A stretch of DNA of 64,000 nucleotides from Adiantum capillus-veneris (lineage: Eukaryota > Streptophyta > Polypodiopsida > Polypodiales > Pteridaceae), in contig CM043944.1 of NCBI GenBank assembly GCA_014529385.2, forward strand, positions 58,642,268-58,706,267, written 5' to 3'. Below are positions 12,732 through 25,607 of the stretch, piece by piece; position 1 is the first letter of the stretch; each line of letters starts with the position of its first letter. Position numbers and translations under genes: made by a program. The notes beneath the pieces are model-generated. The model worked only from the letters and a program-made list of their open reading frames with translations. It searched no databases and was not told where the DNA came from.

Positions 12732-13517
12732 TGTTAAGTATGGAGCCTGATATACCCTTGTAATTTTTTGTGGTAAAAGCGCACATTTGTAAGGCCCCCA
12801 TTATGAGGAGAAGCCATCGTGCGTGAAGGAAAATCACTCACCGGAAACCAAAATTTTCATGGACAAGAATCAGGGGCAACTTTAAAGGCCTCGGGGGCGG
12901 AGGCCCGCGAGATTTTTTTTCACCGGAATATTATGGCCGGAAAGTGGTTGGAAAAAAACCGGTCGGTTGGCCGGTGGCCGGTAGTCAATGGCCGATGGCC
13001 GGTGGTCAGAAGTCAATGGCCGGTGGCCGGTGGTCGGAAGTCAATGGCCGGTGGCCGGTGGCCGGTGGCCGAATTCAAAAGCGGACTTGTCTTCTCAAGG
13101 GCGGCCACACATGGGTGGATTGGAGGGTCCGATTTGGACTTATTCGCACAAGGGCGGCTACACATGGTTGTCTCTCATAAGAGAGGGCAGCCCTTTTGGC
13201 CTATAAAAGGAGGCCATTTCTACACACATTTCATAGTGTGAAGTTGATGCAACAAGGTGAGTGTGAGGTGGTGAGAGTGAAGCAAGGCGGGAGCTCCATT
13301 AAGGGTATAATCCCTTTGTAAACTACTTCTTGTTTTGAAGTACTAAAGCCATTGAGTGGCTGCTTTCCCGTGGACGTAGCCCACATTGGGTGAACCACGT
13401 ATATCGTGTGTACTCTCTCTCTCTCTCTCTACTCTATAATCTCGTGTATATAAATCTGTCTCTCTCCATTAAGTAATCTACTCAATTATCTATTTAGCTA
13501 CGTCTTATTTCCTAACA
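12732..13517 (+). repeat. Copia 1 5' LTR (786 bp)
   Basis: The LTR runs from TGTTAAG to CTAACA, with TGTTA/TAACA terminal inverted bases. A TATAAAA box lies at 13202-13208. Upstream of it, 12960-13070 is a GC-rich array of GGCCGGTGG-like units that varies in copy number between the two LTRs. An 18-base CT run lies at 13413-13430, against about 40 bases in the 3' LTR. About a dozen substitutions separate the pair by eye, many of them C/T. Confidence 0.95.
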
Positions 13518-13519
13518 AC

Positions 13520-13531
13520 TGGTATCAGAGC
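13520..13531 (+). promoter_or_regulatory. Copia 1 primer-binding site
   Basis: TGGTATCAGAGC is complementary to the 3' end of plant initiator methionine tRNA, the usual primer for copia reverse transcription. It starts two bases after the 5' LTR. Confidence 0.95.
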
Positions 13532-13590
13532 AAGGTTTGCTCGTAGCTAAATTATCTCAAGGAAAGGATTCCTTGAATTGAGTGGAAGTT

Positions 13591-16500
13591 ATGGCGGAGG
13601 AAGGGAAGCTCAAGATTGAGAAGTTCAACGGAAAAAACTACCAACATTGGAAGATGCAGATTGAAGACTATCTCTACTAGAAGGACCTCTATTTGCCACT
13701 AGGCGGTCTTGCGAAGAAGCCCGCAACAATGGCAAATGAAGCATGGATTGTCCTTGATCGAAAGGCACTGGGAACAATCCGGTTAAGCTTGGCATCAACG
13801 GTGGCCTTTAATGTTTTGGAGATGAAGACCATGGAGGACTTGATGAAGTCACTTGACGACTTCTACGAGAAACCATCGGCATCCAATAAGGTATTTCTTA
13901 TGAAGCGCTTGTTCAATCTAAAGATGGCAGAGAATGGTTCAGTTGCAGAACACCTAAATGACTTTAACACAAACATAAGTCAACTTCGATCAGTGAAAAT
14001 CAATTTCGATGACGAAGTGCAAGCTCTCCTTATACTATCATCTCTACCGGATAGTTGGGACAGCCTTGTGATGGCTGTAAGTAATTCTATCTCTGGCACA
14101 AATACTCTTAAGTTTGATGATGTTGTGGGTGTTCTCCTAAGCGAGGAAATGCGAAGGAGAAGCACAGGAGAATCATCAAGTGTTTCACTATCAGTGGAAA
14201 CAAGAGGAAGGCTTAAGGAGAGGTTCAAAAACCAAAAGGGTCGTGATCGCTCAAGGCGGAGCAAGTCACGCACAAAGTTAGTTCTTGAATGTTGGAACTG
14301 CGGCAAGAAGGGCCATGTCAAGAAGGATTGTTGGTCCAAGAAGAAGAAGGAGACAGAGTCTCAAGACAACAAGCCAACATCGGATGCCAATGTGGCAGGT
14401 AAAGTAGAGCAAGATGCTCTAATTCTCTCATTAGACAATGTGTCTAATTCCTGGATAGTAGATTCCGGGGCTTCATTCCATGCAACACCACACAAGCAAC
14501 ATTTCCAAGACTACACCAAAGGTAAATTTGGGTATGTATACTTGGGAGATGATGAAGCTTGTGAGATTGTCGGCAAAGGTACAGTTTCTCTCAAAACTGC
14601 TAACGGAAATGAATGGAAGCTTAAAGATGTTAGGCATGTTCCTTCTCTTCGTAAAAATTTGATCTCTACAGGACAATTGGACGATGAAGGTCACAACATT
14701 GCATTCGGAAACAAACGGTGGAAGATCTCAAAGGGATCTTTGGTGGTTGCCAAGGGTGAAAAAGTCGGTACACTTTACTTGTGTACTGTTAGCACGCAAC
14801 CTTCAGCTTGTGCAGCAACTACAGAAGTTGACAGTGCGGTGTGGCACTACCGACTTGGGCATATGAAGGCCAAAGGAATGCAAATCCTTCAAACAAAGAA
14901 GCTTCTACCAGGTTTGAAAGAAGTGGACTTAGAGTTCTGTGAAGATTGTGTTTATGGTAAACAAAAGAGGGTAAAATTTCAAAAATCAGGAAATGAAAGA
15001 AAAAATAAAAAACTTGAGTTGGTTCATTCTGATCTTTGGGGTCCTGCAAGTACACCAGCACTTGGTGACTCATTGTACTATGTAACATTCATAGACGATG
15101 CGACTAGAAAAACATGGGTTTATGTCATGAAGAATAAATCCGATGTATTTTCCATATTTCAAAGGTGGAAAGCCTTTGTGGAGAATGAAACAGGTACCAA
15201 GGTTAAATGCCTCAGATCCGACAATGGAGGCGAATATTGCAGCCAAGCTTTTGAAAGCTTTTGTGCTAGCAATGGCATTCAGAGGAAAAGGACAACCCCA
15301 AGGACACCTCAACAAAATGGGATTTTGGAAAGGATGAACAGGACAATCATGGAATGAGCACGAAGAATGCGGCTACATGCAGGGCTACCGCTTGAGCTTT
15401 GGGCGGAAGCTTTAAGTACGTCTGTGTACTTAATCAATCGGGAACCCTCAACGGAATTGGATGGGGGAGTTCCAGAAGAGGCATGGACAGGTAAACCGGT
15501 GACTTATGCATTTCTCAAAGTGTTTGGGTGTGAGGCTTTCATGCACATAGATAGAAGCCTAAGATCAAAGTTAGATGCAAAGTCCAGAAAGTGTTTCTTC
15601 ATTGGCTATGGAGAAGGAGACATTGGGTATTGCCTATGGAATCTTGAAGATGGTAAAATCTTAAGGAGTAGGGATGTAATTTTTAACGAACAAAATATGT
15701 ACAAAGATTACTTGGAAAGAAACCAAACAAAAGAAACAGGTGATGAGTACATGGAGCTTGAGGACGGTGAAGACTCAAGGACTGCAAACGGTGACAATGT
15801 GCAACAACGTCAACCAAATGAGGAGCCTCAAAATATTCCTCGAAGATCTACAAGAGCAAGTAGACCTCCATAAAGGTTTGTTCCTTCCTTCAACCATCTC
15901 TTGATCTCAGATTCCGGAGAGGCGGAATCATATGAAGAAGCTATGCAACATGAATCTAAAGAAGAATGGGCGAAGAGCATGCAAGTGGAGATGGACTCAC
16001 TACATCCCAACCAAACATGGGAGTTGTTTGAGTTGCCTAAAGGTAAGCGGGCACTTCAAAACAAATGGGTGTACAAGCTAAAGGAAGAAGAAGGTGGGAA
16101 GAAAAGGTACAAGTCTAGGCTTGTGGTAAAAGGTTTTTCTCAAAAGAAAGGTATTGACTTCAATGAAATATTTTCTCCTGTTGTAAAAATGAACTCAATT
16201 AGGCTTGTCTTAAGCCTTGTGGCTGCTCATGATCTAAATCTTGAGCAAATGGATGTAAATACGGCATTCCCTCATGGTGACTTAGAGGAGGAAATCTACA
16301 TGCTTCAACCAAAGGGGTATGAAGTAAAAGGTAAGGAGAAAATGATTTGCAGATTAAAGAAGAGCTTGTATGGTTTAAAGCAAGCATCAAGACAATGGTA
16401 CTTGAAGTTTGATCGATGGATGTTGGATCATGGATTCACAAGATGCAACTCGGATCACTGCGTCTACACGGAGAATTTGGGAGATGGGAAATTCATCATC

Positions 16501-17472
16501 CTAATGTTGTATGTTGATGACATGTTGATTGCAAGTGCTAACATGCAGGACATCAAAGACCTAAAAGAGGAGCTGTCCAAATCTTTTTCAATGAAAGATT
16601 TAGGTGCTGCAAAGAGGATACTTGGTATGAAAATATCAAGGGACAGGACGAAGAAGACAATAAAGATATCTCAAGAAGATTACATCAAGAAGGTACTAGA
16701 AAGGTTTGCAATGCAAAATGAAAAACCAGTTTCTACACCTTTGGCTGGTCATTTTAAACTAACGAAGGATATGTGTCCAAAGACACAAGAGGAGATAGCC
16801 TATATGTCTAAAGTTCCATATGCTGCAGCGGTAGGTTCTCTAATGTATGCTATGGTCTGGACAAGGCCAGACATTGCACATGCAGTGGGAGTTGTGAGTA
16901 GGTTCATGGACAACCCAGGTAAAGAGCATTGGCAAGCTGTGAAGTGGATACTTAGGTATCTAAATGGGACAACAACAAATGCTTTGTATTTTGGAGGAAC
17001 TGATATTTTTCTAGAAGGGTATGCTGATGCAGATATGGCAGGTGACAAAGATACTCGAAGGAGCACTACTGGCTATGTGTTCACGGTTGGAGGCACAGCA
17101 GTAAGCTGGGCTTCAAAGCTGCAGAAAGTGGTTTCACTTTCTACCACGGAAGCAGAGTATGTAGCAATGACGGAGGCAAGCAAATAAATTATGTGGCTTT
17201 ACAGATTCTTAGAAGAGCTTGGATTCAAACAAGACAATTGTGTCTTGTATAGTGATAGCCAAAGCGCTATCCATCTTGCGAAGAACTCGGCCTTTCATTC
17301 AAGGACAAAGCACATTGAGGTGAGATATCACTTCATACGCACTCTTTTGGAAGAGGGACAACTAAAGCTAGGAAAGGTGCATACAAGTGAAAATCCTGTA
17401 GATATGTTTACAAAGGTGGTCAACAAGGAGAAGTTGAGCTTTTGCTCATCTTCAATCGGCATTCAAGAATAA
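13591..17472 (+). pseudogene. Copia 1 Gag-Pol polyprotein with four nonsense codons
   Basis: One frame of 1294 codons with no frameshift. It starts at ATG 13591 (MAEEGKLKIEKFNG) and ends at TAA 17470. Domains in order are: Gag to about 14280; CCHC knuckle CWNCGKKGHVKKDC (14290-14331); protease WIVDSGASFHAT (about 14453); GAG-pre-integrase HYRLGHM...CVYGKQ; integrase core with HSDLWGP, RSDNGGEY and NGILERMNRT supplying D, D and E; reverse transcriptase with YVDD at 16510-16521; and RNase H to the end. In-frame stops are TAG 13678, TGA 15355, TAA 15871 and TAA 17185. At least three are one C-to-T change from a codon that would fit the family. Length and order fit the Tnt1/Tork-like group. Because all domains are in frame, loss of function appears to be by point mutation only. 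Confidence 0.96.
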
Positions 17473-17520
17473 GAAGCCAGAATGGAAATCAGTCATAGGT
17501 TTGGTTTGGAGATCAGTCTC

Positions 17521-17532
17521 CAAGTGGGAGAT
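17521..17532 (+). promoter_or_regulatory. Copia 1 polypurine tract
   Basis: The purine-rich CAAGTGGGAGAT sits directly before the 3' LTR, where it would prime plus-strand DNA synthesis. The same motif precedes the related LTR at 50710. Confidence 0.85.
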
Positions 17533-18205
17533 TGTTAAGTACGGAGCCTGATTTACCCTTGTAATTTTCTGTGGTAAAAGCGCACATTTGTAAGGCCCCC
17601 ATTATGAGGAGAAGCCATCGTGCGTGAAGGAAAATCACTCACAGGAAACCAAAATTTTCACGGACAAGAATCAGGGGCAACTTTAAAGGCCTCGGGGGCG
17701 GAGGCCCCAGAGATGTTTTTTTCACCGGAATATTCTTTTTTTGCCGGAATATTATGGCCGGACGGCGGCCGGAAAGTGGTCGGAAAACAACCGGTCGGTT
17801 GGCCGGTGGCCGATAGTCAATGGCCGATGGCCGGTGGTCGGAAGTCAATGGCCGGTGGCCGGTGGCCGAGTTCAAAAGCGGACTTGTCTTCTCAAGGGGG
17901 GCCACACATGGGTGGATTGGAGGGTCCGATTTGGACTTATTCGCACAAGGGCGGCTACACATGGCTGTCTCTCATAAGAGAGGGTAGCCCTTTTGGCCTA
18001 TAAAAGGAGGCCATTTCTACACACATTTCATAGTGTGAAGTTGATGCAACAAGGTGAGTGTGAGGTGGTGAGAGTGAAGCAAGGCGGGAGCTCCATTAAG
18101 GGTATAATCCCTTTGTAAACTACTTCTTGTTTTGAAGTACTAAAGCCATTGAGTGGCTGCTTTTCCGTGGACGTAGCCCACATTGGGTGAACCACGTATA
18201 TCGTG

Positions 18206-18252
<47 letters not shown>

Positions 18253-18336
18253 CTATAATCTCGTGTATATAAATCTGTCTCTCTCCATTAAGTAATCTAC
18301 TCAATTATCTATTTAGCTACGTCTTATTTCCTAACA
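17533..18336 (+). repeat. Copia 1 3' LTR (804 bp)
   Basis: Nearly identical to 12732-13517. A TATAAAA box lies at 17999-18005. The length difference comes from a short insertion near 17730, different GGCCGG-unit numbers and a longer CT run (18210-18249). It is followed immediately by the GCACC duplication. Confidence 0.95.
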
Positions 18337-18341
18337 GCACC

Positions 18342-19658
18342 GGCTACTTCTGTAGGTAGAGAAACTTTAAAAGACACTGAAGATTTCTTGAGCACAAGTC
18401 GATGTTTTTAAGGGCTTTCCAAACTACAAAAAAGGAGAATTGTTCAAGAAGCTCGAATGTTCACTCTGGTAGGTGAAGATCTTATGATGAATGGTCGAGA
18501 TGGGTGCTGCATCGAATCATTTACAAGCAGGAGATTGGTATGGTATTGGAGCAGTGCCATGAAAAGAGAGGACATCAAGGTAACGATCAGGTCTTGTTTC
18601 ATATTTTAAGAAGTGGGTTTTGGTGGCCTTTTTTTGTGCGAGATGTGAACTATTGGTGCAAGACGTGCCATCAGCTCCAAGTAATGGGTGAAAGATGACT
18701 GGTAGTCGAGCAGCAAGGGGTTATCATAGTAGGGGACGCTTTTGAAAAGTGAGGTTTGGATGCTATTGATCCATTGCCCAAATCATCCAGTAGTAAAAAG
18801 TATATTGTGGTGGACATAGACTACCTCACCAGGAGGGTTGAGGCTAAAGCGGTAAAAGAGGTAAATGAACATATTGTTGCCGAGTTTGTTTTTTATCACA
18901 TATGGTGTCGTTTTGGAGTACCTTGGGTGCTTATATGTGATCGAGGACAAGGATTCAGAAGTAAGTTGGTGTGTGCACTAGTAGATAAGTTGGGTATTCA
19001 CCATCAATTTTCATCTCCATACCATTCACAGTGCAATGGTTTGGTGGAAAGTGCCAATGGACAGGTAGCCAAGATGCTTACTAAGTACATTTACCAACAG
19101 ATTGAAGAGTGGGAATTTAACCTTGACAAATGTTTGTGGGCTTACAAGACTTCGTACAAGGTGGCTCCCAACTTTACTCCTTATGAGTTGTTCTATGGCA
19201 AGGAAGCAAAATTGCACGCACATGCGTAGTTAGGGACGCTGAGAGGGTTGTGGAGGATTGATAAATCTCACCAAGATGTTTTGCAGGATAAGATTATGTG
19301 TCTTGAAACTTTGAAGATGGATCGTGAGGCGGCAACAGATTTCTATGTGAAGCAGTTGGAGAAAAGCGTGGAAAAATTCAACCAACATTTGCTAGAAAAG
19401 CTGATTGAGAAGGGAGATCTAGTGATGAAGTACAAGAGCTATCTTGACTTCACCTTTCAGAAGAAATTCAAAAAGAAGTGGACATGGACTTATAAGGTCC
19501 ATCAAGCTTTTCCCAGTGGCACCTACGCATTGATGAGGACGGATGGTCATTTTCTCAAGAACATGGTCAATGGTGTACGTCTCAAGCTCTATTTCGAGAG
19601 TGAGTTGGTGCCAATAGTGCATCAGGTTCTAATGAAGGGGGTTGTTCAACCAACATAA
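18342..19658 (+). pseudogene. Gypsy I: integrase remnant downstream of copia 1
   Basis: The gypsy I frame resumes after the copia insertion. The N-terminal zinc-binding part (18504-18698) has H-x3-H in HEKRGHQG and the C-x2-C in CKTCHQ. The catalytic core (18756-19229) has VVDIDYLTR, a CDRGQGFRS block for the second aspartate and NGLVESANGQ for the glutamate. The C-terminal part (19248-19658) carries the basic LVMKYKSY...FQKKFKKKW segment. Stops separate the three pieces. The family is the same as the antisense integrase at 59.3-60.4 kb. Confidence 0.88.
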
Positions 19659-19775
19659 GTAGGTTTATCATACGCTAGGAATAAAACTATGTACATACAA
19701 TTGAGCTTTTTTGGGTTTTCTCATAGTGTGCTCAGTGGAATAAAGCTCTTTTATGGTTGAGCATAAATGCTCAAT

Positions 19776-19789
19776 GGGGGGGGGGGGGG
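19776..19789 (+). promoter_or_regulatory. G14 run, likely gypsy I polypurine tract
   Basis: A run of 14 G lies 118 bases past the integrase end, in the expected place for the plus-strand primer and 3' LTR start. The exact LTR start was not resolved because no clear TG...CA pair was found. Confidence 0.5.
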
Positions 19790-21018
<1,229 letters not shown>

Positions 21019-21050
21019 CAAAGAGGCCCAAAAGACAAGTGCAAGCCAAG

Positions 21051-21292
21051 TTGGGTGGCTGAGCCGGGTGGAAAAAGAGATATGCACCATACAAGTTGCC
21101 AAAAATGAAGTGTACCAAGTGCTAACCATGCAACACAAAATACTTATATGGTCTTCAGTTGATTGCACGAGCTAGGTGGCTGAGCCGGGAGGACAAAGAG
21201 ATATGCACCATACAGGTTTCCAAAAATGAAGTGTACCAAGTGCTAACCATGCAACACAAAATACTTATATGGGCTTCAATTGATTGCATGAG
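21051..21292 (+). repeat. Two tandem copies of a 121 bp unit
   Basis: GTGGCTGAGCCGGG recurs at 21055 and 21176, and the following 100 or so bases match closely, including AAAATGAAGTGTACCAAGTG. The pair lies just upstream of a TATA box, an arrangement seen in U3 enhancer duplications of LTRs. Confidence 0.93.
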
Positions 21293-21336
21293 CTGGATAG
21301 CTCCCTTTTTTTTCTTTTTTAGCCTTAGCCGAGCCC

Positions 21337-21343
21337 TATAAAA
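21337..21343 (+). promoter_or_regulatory. TATA box candidate
   Basis: TATAAAA in a CCCTATAAAAGGG context lies 45 bases after the 121 bp duplication. It may be the promoter of the LTR-like region. No transcript end or primer-binding site was recognised downstream. Confidence 0.45.
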
Positions 21344-21499
21344 GGGAATATAAGTAAATTTTTAAAGGGATTTTTTGCTAGAGACATTTGTTGACGACCT
21401 GCAAGGTTGTGTATTGGAAGCTTTCCATTGGAGTTGCAGACTTGGTTGTAATATCTCCATATGAGTTACTACTAAGCCTTTTCCCCTCTTTCTTGTGTT

Positions 21500-23346
21500 G
21501 CTTCTCCCCATTCCCCTTATTTTCACTCACTCTTTGTGTGTTTGTCAATGCTTGCAGAAGGGTATGCCTGCAGCCTGAAGTGTGTTACAAAGAGGGTAGA
21601 ATCGGGGTGTTTTGTGAGCCAAAAAGGGTGAGTTGAGTGGTGTAGGTGCATTTGTGCTGAGTGGTGTTTCTGCAGGGAAGGAGATTGTTGTTCTGTGTGA
21701 AAAGGCAGGTTGAGTAGTGCAAATTAGCCAATTTGAAGGTGTTATTTGAGAGGTTAGGGGTGTTGTGGATACCCTGAGCCATAGGGAAGCGTTGTGTTGT
21801 GTGTTCGGTGTGTACCTTGTTCCCCCTCTCCAATGTTTCATGAAAACTCTCAAGGGATATGTGCATCAGAAGGCACGTTCAGAGGGTAGCATGGCAAAGG
21901 GTTGGGTGGTATCAAAGTCCCTAGTTTACATTGGAGAGTGGCTAGATAGATTTGATTGTGCCTGAGATACGCTTTGGCAAACCATACATGATGATCGCAT
22001 ATTTGGGATTGTCATGTGCAATATTGGTGTTGAAAAGAAAATAACGGAAGATCTAGAAACTAAGTTTAATTGATTTTGCATGCTTCACAATATACTGATG
22101 CAGAAGTGGATTTCACAGTACGAGGATGCAAAGCAAGAGAGACAAAGGGCACAAATCAAGTGGAGATGGGGAAGTCGACCACCGATGCATTATCCGACAG
22201 GTCTTCAGAGCCTACCAACATTCATGAGCTTAAGATGGTTTCACAACCAATTGAAAAGCGCGCAATAGTGCCGTGATCAAGTGACTCAGAAGGAGTGGGA
22301 GTACTCTTGGGTTTGTGCGATCAAGGTATTGATAGCCGTTTTCTGGCTCTCCTTAATTGCCATAGTGAGTTACCTCACCCTACCAAAACCACCTAAACAT
22401 TGTGACTATTCTTACCTTTTCATTGTACATAGGCGTGTGTGAGTTAGGGGGCTTTTCCCATAACTTCTTAAAACCCTCAGCTAGCTAGTCTCACTGGGCT
22501 AGTTGAGCCCAAAAAATAAACAAAATCAAAACAATAAAATACATTATGGCCCATTTGTGTGTATATATTTCATTATACATAGGGCCTAAATATAGGGAAT
22601 TTTCATAATTATTTTGGTATTTATTTAAATATTTCTACCTAAGTGTACATTATTTTCCTATATATGCCATGTATTCTATAAAAAACCAATTTATTCAAGC
22701 TTCTCTTATTTTTGGGCGAGAATCCACTCCAAGGAAAAACCTCAAAAATACCTTTCAACATCAGACATTGCCTCTCACTAAATTCCTATTTCCTATAGGT
22801 ATTTTTTTATTATATCTTGTAAATAAATATACTTTAATAAACACAAATGAGGGTCCGCTCATTTGATTCCTTATATTTTCATATATCTCTTTTTTCCATT
22901 TTATATTTATATATAGCTGACACTATTCTAAATTCCATAAATTGTTTATATACTAGCCTGTTTTTTTCCATCATATCCATGCATTATATTTATGAATAAT
23001 CCACAACCATTCATATTTTAAACCCATAAGAATCAATTAGGTCATGCTCTCATGCAAGGAGGGGCTCACCTTTGGAGCCATATGAAAATTCAACAAAAGG
23101 GGGGCCACTGAGGACTTTTTTGTGAAGAAAAACAGGTATTTTGGTGGGATTTTTTATATCCATCTCCAATCGGAATTTGGAGCGATGGCCACAAGAGAAA
23201 ATGTGGGCCAAGAGCTGAATAATCAACTCAAAAATTTTGGTGATTTTTGGAGCAACCAACGGTGAGCTAGGATTGTTTGAGTGGACCCCAGTCTGCCCAC
23301 TTTTCTCACAAGTAGCCTATAGTCTTCTCTCACCTCTTTCCACACT

Positions 23347-23385
<39 letters not shown>

Positions 23386-23878
23386 ATTCCTCTCAATCCC
23401 TCACCCAAACCTGCACCTTTCATGGTTTCTCTCACCTTCTTCACCATTAACCTCCTGCCTTACTCCCATAGCTCTCATATGAGCTCTACATGTACATGCA
23501 CCATCTCTATGCCTCTCTCTATTACTTCCAAAGTACAATTCCATCTTACCCCTTCTCTATATACATAAAATTCAGCATGTAAACCATTCTTAACCTCTGA
23601 AAATTGAGAAATCTCATAAACCGAAATGTCATTTTCATCGCGGTAATCAACCTTGACGGCAGTGGCATAAAGAAGAGAAGAAGAAGATGATGATCGATAG
23701 TCATTTTGGGAATCAACACAAGTAAGTACTTCTTCAAGCTTCACTATCACAAGGATTTTCTCACTTCATTCAACCATCTTACTTCAACCATCCACCCCAT
23801 TCGACCCATTGTAAATATATCACTAATTTTCTAGTGATTACTAACCTAACCACTAACATACTAGCACAAAATAGCCAT
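21500..23878. other. No gene recognised
   Basis: Open frames at 21.5-22.3 kb have no recognisable domain. 22.5-23.0 kb is very AT-rich. A (CA)17 tract lies at 23350-23383. The 3' part runs into the left LTR of the gag-only element without a clear boundary. Confidence 0.5.
23350..23383. repeat. (CA)n microsatellite
   Basis: About 17 CA repeats, seen directly. Confidence 0.97.
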
Positions 23879-23923
23879 TGACCTAACCATAAAAGGCACC
23901 TCACCTCAAGATATGTGCATAGT

Positions 23924-23966
<43 letters not shown>

Positions 23967-25002
23967 TCTTTTAAAACTCTACTTTCACCTTATCTACCAT
24001 CAATAATGCTCTCTTTTGAGCCCACATACATAACTCAAGCAGACAAAGAAGGCCCGCAATGTTTTGATACGGAGAAAAAATCATAATCCTGATTTGTTAG
24101 CTTGTAAATTAGGATTTTCAATAATCTTAATGAGGGGTCTCCAAACTTTAAATAGGCCCCTCTCCTTCTTGTAAAACAACCTACAATATCTCACATAGCA
24201 CCCCAACACTCTATGCGTGAGGAGAAACTTAGGTGTAGCAACCACTTTGTGAGCTTCACTTTTGGTGTGAGAGAAGATTTCAAGCTACACATTACAAGTG
24301 AGAGAGCGTGAGTTCAAAATCTCAAAGCCACTATTGTATATGTTCCTCCATCATCAATAAATTGAGCTTTGGTGTATCAAAGACGTGAATCAACGTTAAA
24401 ATAATAAACCTTCCACTTGTGCAGTACGGTTTGTTGAATTCAATGTGACTTGTGTATTATAAGTTTTTATCATTTGATCTTGTTTGAAAAAGTGTCTTAG
24501 TGTGTTTTCATTGTTGTCAATTTTTTGTCCATTGTAAGAAGGTATTGTGGCGAGAGGTCTCCCACACCTTAAGATAGTGTGTGTGTGTGTGTTGGAAATG
24601 TTTAGCATTCACTAAGCATTGAGTGAGTTTTGTACAAGCTCTATCGATAGCATCACAACGAACCATCTCCATTTGCAAGTCACAAATAAGGTACTACGCA
24701 AGATCCATTCCTCTCTCTCTCTCTCTTCCCTTTACTCTAGCTCTCTCTAGTCCATTTTGTGTTTGTCTTGGTGTGAGGCTACCTATGTGTGTTTTTGTGG
24801 TGTATCTTCTTGGTTGTGCAAAATATCTCTTGCGTCCTAGTTCGCATACCATAACTAGGTGGTGCCCTTATCTTGTTTGGGTTTGGCTATGGGTTTGTTT
24901 TTGTGTTGTGCTTGTGGTTGCCCCAACCTCAATTGAGCAACACCGGAGCCTTGAAGGGTGTTTAGAGGTCGCCTCTCTTGTTGCCCGCCCCTGACTGCCT
25001 CA
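23879..25002 (+). repeat. Left LTR of the gag-only element
   Basis: Starts at TGACCTAACC and is followed by a CT run at 23926-23964. A TATA-like TTTAAATAG lies near 24150 (TATAAATAG in the right copy), AATAAATTGAGC near 24355 could serve polyadenylation, and a (GT)7 tract lies at 24578. It ends before the primer-binding site. It matches 26831-27922 at roughly nine bases in ten by eye. Confidence 0.88.
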
Positions 25003-25006
25003 ATTT

Positions 25007-25024
25007 TGGTGCCCTCACGGAGGA
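25007..25024 (+). promoter_or_regulatory. Primer-binding site of the gag-only element
   Basis: TGGTGCCCTCACGGAGGA begins with the TGG that pairs with a tRNA CCA end. It differs by one base from the site at 30866-30883 in gypsy C. It is not the initiator-Met type used by the copia elements here. I could not name the tRNA. Confidence 0.75.
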
Positions 25025-25607
25025 GGGCTTGTGTATTTTTGTGTAGGATCAACCTTTAGCATAGCCAAGTAGTTTACATGAATCACGAGAATTTGTATGA
25101 ACCTTCCATTCCCATTGCAAGGCAAAAGGTACACAGTACTAAGTTGCAATTTCAATGTGTAATTCGTAGAATTTTAGGTCCTCTTACGTTGGCTGAGATA
25201 AACACTTTAGTAAATTCTTTTATTTTGCCTCTCATTAGGTACGACCTTAGTTTGGACGTCTATATTTTTGTTTTGTTTTAAGCATTAGGTCATGCATAGA
25301 CAATGGATAATGGCCCAGGAATAGAGGTTTTCCCCTTCCATTTCACTCCACACATTAGAATAAACATTGCAATTAGTAGAAAATTCCATTTTCAACAACG
25401 TATGGTCTTCATGTTTGGTGCGCAAAGAGTAGGAGAAATTCTCGCGTCACCAAACCTTGTCATCCTACCTCTTATTGATTATCATAGGTCATTTGATGTG
25501 AATATTTTTATTTTATTGTAGAATAGATTACAATTTAGAAAATATTCTTGTGCAAATCTTTTAAAGTGAAAAAAACAAAAACGTGTTCTCACTTTGAAAC
25601 TGATTCA
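25025..25607 (+). other. Leader of the gag-only element
   Basis: Untranslated leader between primer site and gag ATG. Two short frames (25078-25281 and 25303-25521) end in similar words, LPLIRYDLSLDVYIFVLF and LPLIDYHRSFDVNIFILL, suggesting an old duplication of about 240 bp. No function is evident. Confidence 0.5.

Larger units (their letters stand above)
12732..18336 (+). mobile_element. Complete Ty1/copia element (copia 1, Tnt1/Tork-like), nested in gypsy I
   Basis: This is a 5605 bp element bounded by two LTRs that begin TGTTAAG and end CTAACA. It has a primer-binding site, one polyprotein frame and a purine tract in the canonical order. The five bases before it (12727-12731) and after it (18337-18341) are both GCACC, a perfect target-site duplication. 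Removing the element plus one GCACC rejoins the gypsy I reading frame. The domain order protease, integrase, reverse transcriptase, RNase H defines Ty1/copia. The polyprotein has four in-frame stops, so the copy is not autonomous. Confidence 0.97.

Noticed and set aside
12819-13241. Open frames of 70-140 residues rich in Gly, Arg, Trp and Pro
   Set aside because: They lie wholly in the copia 1 5' LTR and reflect the GGCCGG array. The same frames recur in the 3' LTR at 17620-18003.
13520-13531. tRNA gene suspicion at tRNA-like words
   Set aside because: These 12-base words are primer-binding sites. No cloverleaf can be formed around any of them, and no tRNA or rRNA gene was seen in the window.
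22070-22276. Two overlapping short frames with charged residues
   Set aside because: No domain, no continuation and no match to neighbouring element proteins.
24623-24994. 123-residue frame with hydrophobic segments
   Set aside because: It lies inside the left LTR of the gag-only element. The right LTR copy has a different, shorter frame.
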